A stretch of DNA of 64,000 bases from Candidatus Gastranaerophilales bacterium (lineage in GTDB: Bacteria; Cyanobacteriota; Vampirovibrionia; Gastranaerophilales; Gastranaerophilaceae), in NCBI GenBank assembly GCA_900768915.1, contig CAAGEQ010000033.1, positions 3,578-67,577 on the forward strand. The letters are read 5' to 3'. The notes under the pieces were generated by a model. That model searched no databases and was not told the origin of the DNA. It was given only the letters and a program-made list of their open reading frames with translations. This document shows positions 53,374 to 60,492 of this stretch, piece after piece; position 1 is the first letter of the stretch, and each line of letters opens with the position of its first letter. The position numbers and the translations under genes were made by a program.

Positions 53374-54252
53374 TTAACCTCTAAGGCTTTCTATTGCTAA
53401 AAGTGCAGCACCAATCATGCCTGAATAATTTCCTGCTTCTGCTTTTTTTACAACAGTTTTTGCTGTTACAATTTCAGAATTTACAATATTTTGTATTTTT
53501 TCAACATCAACAAACTGAGCCATTGAACCTGATAATATAAAACAATCAGGATCAAATAAATTAGCCAAACCTATAATACCTTGAGTAATATAATTTTGCC
53601 AAACATTAAAAACTTCAACCATTTTTTTATCACCAGTATTTACACCATCAATAACATCATAAGTTGTTACATCTTTATTATTCAACATTTCTTCAGCAGT
53701 CCATTTTAATGCAGTACCTGAAGCATACGCTTCAAAACAATCATAAGAGCCACAAGTACATTTTCTTCTTTTGTCCGGAAACATTTTAAAATGCATTTCA
53801 CCTGCTGCACCTGATTTACCTTTATATAATTTATTATTTAAAATTATTCCACCACCAACACCAGTACCTAATGTAAGCATAATAGAATTTTCACAATTTT
53901 TTGATGCACCTACAATATGTTCTGCCCAAGCAGCAGCATTAGCATCATTTTCTAAAAATACTTTTTTGTTTGATAATTCTTGAAACTTAATATCACGGTA
54001 ATTTTCTACAAGATTACCAGTTGAACTAACAACCTTTGTATTTTCATTATTCACAGCACCAGCAGTTGCAATTGCTATAATATCAACTTTATTTTCATAC
54101 TTATCAATTGCTGTTTTTAAAACTTCAACAATACCTTCTATTGTTTTTGGAGTATGATTTTTTTCAATATCAGAAATAACTTCACCATTTTCATTGATAA
54201 TTGTATTATAAATTTTTGTACCACCAATATCGAATGCAAGAACTTTTGTCAT
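53374..54252 (-). CDS. nanK: ROK-family sugar kinase (probably ManNAc kinase)
   Basis: 292 residues. The ATP-binding start LAFDIGGTKIYNTIINENGE, the sugar-binding loop LENDANAAAWAEH, and the ROK zinc motif CTCGSYDCFEAYASGTAL are all visible. Being six bases downstream of nanE makes N-acetylmannosamine kinase likely; glucokinase is the alternative. Confidence 0.85.
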   Translation of the reverse strand: MTKVLAFDIGGTKIYNTIINENGEVISDIEKNHTPKTIEGIVEVLKTAIDKYENKVDIIAIATAGAVNNENTKVVSSTGNLVENYRDIKFQELSNKKVFLENDANAAAWAEHIVGASKNCENSIMLTLGTGVGGGIILNNKLYKGKSGAAGEMHFKMFPDKRRKCTCGSYDCFEAYASGTALKWTAEEMLNNKDVTTYDVIDGVNTGDKKMVEVFNVWQNYITQGIIGLANLFDPDCFILSGSMAQFVDVEKIQNIVNSEIVTAKTVVKKAEAGNYSGMIGAALLAIESLRG

Positions 54253-54258
54253 AACAAC

Positions 54259-54930
54259 CTATCTTTCTATAAATCTTTTTGTAATTAACTGTGGTCTAGT
54301 TATTGCTGAACCAATAACCACACAATGAGCACCCAATTCAAATGCTTTATCAACTTGAGATGGTTCCCAAATTCTACCCTCTAAAATAACAGGTACATCT
54401 GTATTTTCTACTATTTTTTGCAATAATTCAAAATCGGGTGTATCACTATCTGATAAAGACTCTTGTGTATAACCAGATAACGTTGTTGATATAATATCAA
54501 CACCTAATTCTGCACAATACATTGCTTCATCATAAGTAGCAATATCAGCCATTGCATATCTATTTGCTGACTTTATACGACTAACAATTTCTTTAAGAGT
54601 ACAATTATTAGGTCTAGGTCTTCTTGTACCATCAAAAGCAACTACATCAGCACCAGCATCAATCAATTCATTAACCTCTTTTAATGTTGGTGTAATATAA
54701 ACTATCTCTTTCCAATTTTCTGGTAAGCCATCAGGCTTTGTTAAACCAATAACTGGAATACCTAATGTCTTCGCATTTTTAACATCTCTAGCACCTGCAA
54801 CACGTAAAGCAGATGCACCACCATTTACAACAGATTGCATCATAGCAAACATACAATCTTCTTTGTATAAAGGTTCATTTGGCATTGCTTGCACAGATAC
54901 AATTACTTTATTCTTTAAACTCTTAATCAT
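54259..54930 (-). CDS. nanE: N-acetylmannosamine-6-phosphate 2-epimerase
   Basis: 223 residues, a TIM barrel. It turns ManNAc-6-P into GlcNAc-6-P in sialic acid breakdown. VIVSVQAMPNEPLYKEDCMF, ALRVAGARDVKN, MADIATYDEAMYCAELGVDI, STTLSGYT and VILEGRIWEPSQVDKAFELG match NanE throughout. It begins a four-gene operon with nanK, a small protein and a prenyltransferase. The lyase (nanA) is not in the window. Confidence 0.94.
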   Translation of the reverse strand: MIKSLKNKVIVSVQAMPNEPLYKEDCMFAMMQSVVNGGASALRVAGARDVKNAKTLGIPVIGLTKPDGLPENWKEIVYITPTLKEVNELIDAGADVVAFDGTRRPRPNNCTLKEIVSRIKSANRYAMADIATYDEAMYCAELGVDIISTTLSGYTQESLSDSDTPDFELLQKIVENTDVPVILEGRIWEPSQVDKAFELGAHCVVIGSAITRPQLITKRFIER

Positions 54931-54952
54931 AATTACATTTTACATTAAAAAC

Positions 54953-54981
54953 AAAACAGGCTCAATATATGAACCTGTTTT
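54953..54981 (-). terminator. intrinsic terminator
   Basis: AAAACAGG and CCTGTTTT form the stem with inner TCA/TGA pairs. It ends the Pro/Ala-rich gene at 55037. Confidence 0.8.
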
Positions 54982-55036
54982 ATTTTTTGTAGAAAGGAAA
55001 GGTCTACTTTATCAGTAGAACATATTGATTTTAGAA

Positions 55037-56152
55037 CTAAGCCTTAGCAGGTTGTGCAGGTGCTGCAGGTGCTGCAGGTTGTGCAGGTTCTGCAGGTGCT
55101 GCAGGTTGAGCAGGTGCTGCTTCTGGAGCAGGAGCAACTTTGGCTTGTTCTACTTGATTTAGACTATTAACTGCATCTGTAGCTGCTGCTGCAACACCTT
55201 CATCAGCATCTGATTGTGCAATTGTATAGATTTTACCTAAATCTTCTTTGTATTCAGGACGTTGAACATATCTTAACGCATCAATTGCTGCTGTTCTAAT
55301 AGCAGGATTTTGGTTTGTTTTCAATTCATTAACAACCATTGCTGCTGCTGGTAAATCTGTTAATGGAACTACATTACCTGTACGTTTTTCAATTTCATCG
55401 CCATAAGTTTTTTGTAAAATTGCAGTTGTGAATAAAGCATATTCCTTATTACGTTCAGCTTGTTCAAGTGGAGTAATAGTATTTGCTAATGCTTCATCTT
55501 CAGGAGTCAATTGATTTGGTAAAGTGATTGATTTAGGATCTTTACCTTCTTGTTCAGCCTTAACAAGTGCTGCATCATTTTCTGCAACTTTATCTCTCAA
55601 TTGTAATTGATGTTCTGTTGGACCATCTAATTTAGAAGAATCCACATTCATAATATCAATTAACTTATTGAAAACTTCTTCTTGAACATAAGGAACAGCA
55701 TCTGCTTCGTTTGTTAAACCTTTTTTAGCAATTTCTTCCATTTGAAGCGCTTGCTTATCATAATCAGGATTAGCCAAATTTGCAACTACTGCTGCTGTAT
55801 CAACACCAGCATCTGTTTTTGGAGCTTCAGCAGGTTGTGCAGGTGCCGGAGCAACTGGTGTTTCTGCTTTAGGTTGTTCTGGTGCTGGAGCAACTGGAGT
55901 TTCAGTTTTTGGTTGTTCTACTTCAGGTTGTGGAACAACTACTGGAGCAGGTTGTGGTTGTGGGTTCGTATTAACTGGTGGATAATATGGTTGTGCATCA
56001 GTTTTTGGATAATCGTAATAATAACCTTGTTGAGGTGCATTTAACGTTGGAGTATCCAAATTTATTTGAACCGCATTATAACTTGGTGAATACACCGGTT
56101 TGTGTGGTTTTGCCACTTGTGGGGCTTGATAATTTTGAGGTGATTGAATCAT
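55037..56152 (-). CDS. Pro/Ala-rich protein with HEAT-like middle and SYNAVQ motif
   Basis: 371 residues in three parts. The first 70 residues include SPSYNAVQINLDTPTLNAPQ, almost the same as in the neighbouring 63-residue protein. A Pro-rich linker follows (repeats of QPKAETPVAPAP). The middle (about 110-330) looks like helical HEAT-type repeats (NPAIRTAAIDALRYVQRPEY). The tail is an AP-rich repeat (AAPAEPAQPAAPAAPAQPAK). There is no signal peptide or membrane helix. AGGAAAGG precedes the start. Probably a scaffold; function unknown. Confidence 0.7.
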   Translation of the reverse strand: MIQSPQNYQAPQVAKPHKPVYSPSYNAVQINLDTPTLNAPQQGYYYDYPKTDAQPYYPPVNTNPQPQPAPVVVPQPEVEQPKTETPVAPAPEQPKAETPVAPAPAQPAEAPKTDAGVDTAAVVANLANPDYDKQALQMEEIAKKGLTNEADAVPYVQEEVFNKLIDIMNVDSSKLDGPTEHQLQLRDKVAENDAALVKAEQEGKDPKSITLPNQLTPEDEALANTITPLEQAERNKEYALFTTAILQKTYGDEIEKRTGNVVPLTDLPAAAMVVNELKTNQNPAIRTAAIDALRYVQRPEYKEDLGKIYTIAQSDADEGVAAAATDAVNSLNQVEQAKVAPAPEAAPAQPAAPAEPAQPAAPAAPAQPAKA

Positions 56153-56260
56153 TATAAAACCTTTCCTAACTTTATCTACACATATACAAAGAATAATTCT
56201 TCAAATAAATTGCCATGAAAAAGAAATAAACTTTACAAATGTTTATAATTTATCCTTTGA

Positions 56261-56452
56261 CTATGCTTGCCATTGACGTGTAGCGGTTTCAGGCATTGGT
56301 TGTGCTTGTGGCATTGGAGCTGGTGGTACATTTAAAGTTGGAGAACTTAAATTTAATTGTACTGCATTGTAACTTGGTCTAAATTCTGGAGCTTGTGCCA
56401 TTACTGGAGCTTGTTGTTGAATGCCTGCATTCGCTGCAATTGATGTTGTCAT
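56261..56452 (-). CDS. small Pro-rich protein with SYNAVQ motif, 63 aa
   Basis: 63 residues, about half of it the shared motif FRPSYNAVQLNLSSPTLNVP. The rest is low-complexity Ala, Gln and Pro. It has a good ribosome site (GAAAGGAT) and a promoter at 56489-56517. It looks like the N-terminal part of the neighbouring 371-residue protein made separately. It could be a decoy, a chaperone-binding or export signal unit. Function unknown. Confidence 0.65.
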   Translation of the reverse strand: MTTSIAANAGIQQQAPVMAQAPEFRPSYNAVQLNLSSPTLNVPPAPMPQAQPMPETATRQWQA

Positions 56453-56488
56453 GTTTCTATCCTTTCAATACTATTCTACACGATAAGT

Positions 56489-56517
56489 CTATTATCACAT
56501 ACTGTAAAGCACGTCAA
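56489..56517 (-). promoter_or_regulatory. promoter of the 63-aa gene
   Basis: TTGACG, 17 bases and TAATAG on the minus strand, about 40 bases upstream of the start codon. Confidence 0.5.
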
Positions 56518-56652
56518 AACATTTTTTTGCCATAATCAGAAATCTTTGTTACAAAATTTAATATAATTTTAATTTTTCCAACTCATGCAAAAGCCATGAT
56601 ACGCAACAGTTTCAAGGATTTACGAAACATGATAAATTTTCGAAAATCGTAA

Positions 56653-57999
56653 TTAAATATCAATATTTGCCATCATATCAATAAGTGTTTGAATAGTTGA
56701 TTCCATTGTTACACTATCAGATGTTCTTTGTTGTAAGAACGCATTAATCTGAGGCATCATTTCAATCGCAATATCCAATTTAGGGTTACTACCTGGTTGA
56801 TACATACCAACATCAATCAAGTCTTTATTTTCTCTATACAAAGATAGCATGGCTCTTAATTTACCTGCTGCAGACTTATGTTCAGGTGACGCAATTGCAG
56901 ACATCAAACGAGAAATACTGCCCAATACATCAATTGCTGGATAATGATTACTTTCAGCAACTTTTCTTGATAAGAAAATGTGACCATCAACAATACCTCT
57001 TACAATATCAACAATAGGATCCGAAATATCATCACCTTCCATCAATACTGTGTACAATGCAGTAATAGAACCTTTTGGACTATTACCAGCACGTTCCAAA
57101 ACTTTTTGAAGCCAAGAAAAGATTGATGGTGGATAACCTTTCATCGTTGGAGGTTCACCAATAGACAAACCCACTTCACGACCAGCCATCGCACAACGTG
57201 TAACTGTATCTGTCATTAAGAACACTTTTTTACCTTGATCTCTAAAATATTCGCATACAGCAGTTGCTGTCAAAAGTGCTTTTTGTCTAATCAAAGGTGG
57301 TTGGTCACCAGTTGAACAAACTAGTACTGATTTTTTCATACCCTCAACACCTAAAGAATCTTCAACAAACTCTTTAACCTCACGACCACGTTCACCAATT
57401 AGTGCAACTACGTTAACATCTGCATCAGAATTTCTAGCAATCATACCTAACAAAGTACTTTTACCCACACCAGAGCCGGCAAACAATCCTAAACGTTGTC
57501 CACAACCCATTGTCATGCAACCATCAATTGCTCTAACACCAGTTGAGAATTGTTCTGTAATAATTGGTCTTTCAAATGGACCTGGAGGTGGACCTTCAAT
57601 ATTTCTCCATAAAGCCCCCTCAGTATCAAGAGGTTTTCCATCAATTGGTTCACCCATAGGGTTAATCAATCTACCTAACAGAAAATCACCAACAGGAATA
57701 CATATTGGACTACCTGTTGTTTCAACTAAACTTCCCTGTCCAATCCCTGCACCATCTAGCAAAAGTAATAATTGAGCAATTTCACCTTTAAATGCAACAA
57801 CTTCTGCAGGTTTTTTCTTACCATCATATGTTTCTATATAACATAAATCACCTATCTTCAAACCGGGAAGTTTAACTTCTACAGTTAAACCCAACAGTTT
57901 TGATACAGTTCCTTTAAATTGATAAAGTTGAGTACTTTCCAATTTTTCATGAACCTTTTGTTTCAAGGTATTCATATATTCATCATAATTAGTAACCAT
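56653..57999 (-). CDS. fliI: FliI/SctN-type export ATPase
   Basis: 448 residues, close relative of F1-beta. The P-loop is GLFAGSGVGKSTLLG, and ALIGERGREVKEFVED, FLMTDTVTRCAMAGREVGLS, IGEPPTMKGYPPSIFSWLQ and VLMEGDDISDPIVDIVRGIV are all typical of flagellar or type III secretion ATPases. Such enzymes unfold and feed substrates into an export channel. There is no flagellar or type III gene in the window; the neighbours upstream are a lipoprotein and TPR proteins. Whether it serves a flagellum elsewhere cannot be told. Confidence 0.88.
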   Translation of the reverse strand: MVTNYDEYMNTLKQKVHEKLESTQLYQFKGTVSKLLGLTVEVKLPGLKIGDLCYIETYDGKKKPAEVVAFKGEIAQLLLLLDGAGIGQGSLVETTGSPICIPVGDFLLGRLINPMGEPIDGKPLDTEGALWRNIEGPPPGPFERPIITEQFSTGVRAIDGCMTMGCGQRLGLFAGSGVGKSTLLGMIARNSDADVNVVALIGERGREVKEFVEDSLGVEGMKKSVLVCSTGDQPPLIRQKALLTATAVCEYFRDQGKKVFLMTDTVTRCAMAGREVGLSIGEPPTMKGYPPSIFSWLQKVLERAGNSPKGSITALYTVLMEGDDISDPIVDIVRGIVDGHIFLSRKVAESNHYPAIDVLGSISRLMSAIASPEHKSAAGKLRAMLSLYRENKDLIDVGMYQPGSNPKLDIAIEMMPQINAFLQQRTSDSVTMESTIQTLIDMMANIDI

Positions 58000-58046
58000 A
58001 CAAACTCATTCTATCACATTTTATCAAACAGTACCAACAATACATA

Positions 58047-58457
58047 TTATCTTACATAAAAGAAATTCCATGCCAGAGGCTCAGACAAATTATCTATTTC
58101 AAAGACCTGCATAACATACCTACCGGGACTATGCAATACAAAATTATTATAATAGTAATACATATTTTGTTTCATAATTCGATAATCACCAGTCCAAACA
58201 ATCGAATACCCGCCAACAGGAGTGTTATCAGCAGCCTTAAATACTTGAACACGAATAAACTCAGTTGTTATTTTCTCAGGTGTATAAAACAAATAATAAA
58301 TTCTTTCACCAACTTCAAACGTTCTAGAAGCATGCATAACGTTCATTTTGGTAATAGGTTCTTTATTAAATAAGATTCCAGCCTTTTCTTTTTCCGAGCA
58401 ACCACACAAACAAATTGTCAAAAAAAGCATGACGATAATTATTTTTATATATTTCAT
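58047..58457 (-). CDS. lipoprotein, 136 aa
   Basis: A signal peptide with lipobox LCGC (Cys at residue 20) indicates lipid anchoring. The mature part is beta-rich with aromatic residues (YYLFYTPEKITTEFIRVQVF, MYYYYNNFVLHSPGRYVMQV) and no known domain. Its ATG shares bases with the stop of the secreted TPR protein (TAATG), so they are coupled, and the export ATPase follows by 47 bases. Confidence 0.72.
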   Translation of the reverse strand: MKYIKIIIVMLFLTICLCGCSEKEKAGILFNKEPITKMNVMHASRTFEVGERIYYLFYTPEKITTEFIRVQVFKAADNTPVGGYSIVWTGDYRIMKQNMYYYYNNFVLHSPGRYVMQVFEIDNLSEPLAWNFFYVR

Positions 58458-60439
58458 TATTTTTGTAATTGTTTTATTTTATTATTTACTGCATTAATCA
58501 AACCTTGATCATGTTCTAATTTAACGTATTTTTTGTAATTTTCAATTGCTTTTTGATTATTGTGTTCATATTCATAAGATAAACCTAACGCATAATAAGC
58601 ATAAGTATAATCTGTATCTATTGAAACAACCTTGTTAAAACAATCAACAGCATCTGTTAATTTATTCGTATTTGCATATACAAGACCTAAATTAAACCAT
58701 GCATCAGTATATTTATCATCAAGAGAAATTGCTTTCTTGTATGTTTCACCTGCTTTTACATAATCTTTATTTGCTTTTTGAATATTACCTATTTTTAATA
58801 ATGCCTCTTTACTATCTGCTTTTAATTGTAATGCTTTTTCATAAGCAGTTAATGCAGCCTTATTATTTTTATTTTTAAAATACTTATCACCAGATGCCAT
58901 TAATGAAGCGAACTCAGCATCTTTATCTGTTGAAGTAGAAGAAATCTTATCCAAATCTGTACTAGATAGTGAGTCTTTAAATTCATTAAACGCATCTTTA
59001 TAATCTTCGTTTTTCGGTGCTAAATCTGTTGCTTTTTGATAATATGACATTGCTTGAGCATAATTTTGCTCTTTTTGGTAAGCAATAGCCATACCCATAT
59101 AAGCAGATGATTCTTTTGGATTCATTTTAATTGCTTTTTCAAAATTCACACGAGCATCAGCATATTTAGCATCGTTATTTAATTTAAAACCATATTCAAT
59201 TAATGCTGCGTTCAAATTAGTTTTAATAACTTCATCATCTTTTAAAGATAATACTTTTTCATAAGCAGCAATCGCTTCTTCATATTTATCTTGAGCATGT
59301 ATAGCAATTGCTCTGTTATAATTCAAACTATAATTATCAGTATCATTTTTTAATGCAACATCATAATATTTAACAGCATTTACATAATCACCTTTTTTAT
59401 GATAACAAAATGCCAAATCTTTTACTGTATCCATATCATTTGAATCAATAGCATATGCTTTTTCAAAATTTGCAATTGCTAAATCATCATTTTCAGTTCT
59501 TTTATACAAAGCACCCAAATTTATATAACCTTCTGCATCTTTTGGGTATGCTTCAATATATGCATTATATTGTTTGATTGCCTCATCATCTTTAGATTGA
59601 GAAGATAAAAGATTTGCATAATCTAATCTAAATTCATTCATATTAGGTGCTAATTCAAACAACTTTTGATAAGTTTTTTCTGCATTAGAAATTTTATTAA
59701 CATTTTGATAAGCCAATGCTAACTGTGCTAAAGATTTAACACTATTTGAATCAGTTTCAACAGCCTTTTCTAACATTGGGATAGCATCATCATATTTTTT
59801 GATTTTAAACAAAGCAGAACCATATTTAGCATACTCTTTAAATGCTGTAGGATTTTTTTCATACATAGCCGCAAAAATTTCACATGCCTGTTCTGGTTTA
59901 TTATTCATATAATAACTTTCAGCAAGATTTGCTCTAGCATCGTCATTATCAGGATATAATGTTAAAAATCTGTTGTAATAATCTTCTGCTTCAGTATAGT
60001 GTTTTTGTGCCAATTCAACATTAGCCAAATTCACTAAATTATATTTATATTCAGGACAAAGTTCCATCGCCTTTTTATAAACCATTAAAGCATTTTCATT
60101 ATCACCTAATGTTTGATAAATATTACCTAAACTAACAAAAATAAATGCATCATTAGGACGAAGTTCAGCCGCTTTTTTATAAGCATTTATGGCATCTTGA
60201 TATTGTTCAATATTTGCATACAAACCACCAAGTTTTGTATAAAGCATAATATCATCATCATTATTAACTTCAATTGCTTTTTGAATAAGTTTTATAGCAT
60301 TTGTCATGTCTTGTTTACATTCATACTCACTTGCTTGTTGATAATATTGATGAGCAGCCTTAGTCATTTTTGCATCTGCGGCATTAAGACACAACATCAA
60401 ACCCAATAATACTGCTATACCTAAATATCCCTTTTTCAT
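58457..60439 (-). CDS. secreted TPR-repeat protein, 660 aa
   Basis: A signal peptide (YLGIAVLLGLMLCLNAADA) followed by about 16 tandem TPRs covering the protein, for example DAINAYKKAAELRPNDAFIF, then ALMVYKKAMELCPEYKYNLV and AVDCFNKVVSIDTDYTYAYY. A less regular low-complexity patch (SLSSTDLDKISSTSTDKDAE) breaks the array near residue 490. It is likely a periplasmic or surface scaffold. GGGTGA supports the ATG at 60439. Coupled with the lipoprotein gene. Confidence 0.82.
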   Translation of the reverse strand: MKKGYLGIAVLLGLMLCLNAADAKMTKAAHQYYQQASEYECKQDMTNAIKLIQKAIEVNNDDDIMLYTKLGGLYANIEQYQDAINAYKKAAELRPNDAFIFVSLGNIYQTLGDNENALMVYKKAMELCPEYKYNLVNLANVELAQKHYTEAEDYYNRFLTLYPDNDDARANLAESYYMNNKPEQACEIFAAMYEKNPTAFKEYAKYGSALFKIKKYDDAIPMLEKAVETDSNSVKSLAQLALAYQNVNKISNAEKTYQKLFELAPNMNEFRLDYANLLSSQSKDDEAIKQYNAYIEAYPKDAEGYINLGALYKRTENDDLAIANFEKAYAIDSNDMDTVKDLAFCYHKKGDYVNAVKYYDVALKNDTDNYSLNYNRAIAIHAQDKYEEAIAAYEKVLSLKDDEVIKTNLNAALIEYGFKLNNDAKYADARVNFEKAIKMNPKESSAYMGMAIAYQKEQNYAQAMSYYQKATDLAPKNEDYKDAFNEFKDSLSSTDLDKISSTSTDKDAEFASLMASGDKYFKNKNNKAALTAYEKALQLKADSKEALLKIGNIQKANKDYVKAGETYKKAISLDDKYTDAWFNLGLVYANTNKLTDAVDCFNKVVSIDTDYTYAYYALGLSYEYEHNNQKAIENYKKYVKLEHDQGLINAVNNKIKQLQK

Positions 60440-60492
60440 ATTTATCACCCTTTTTATAACACACATATCCATTTTACTATATTATAACCGAA

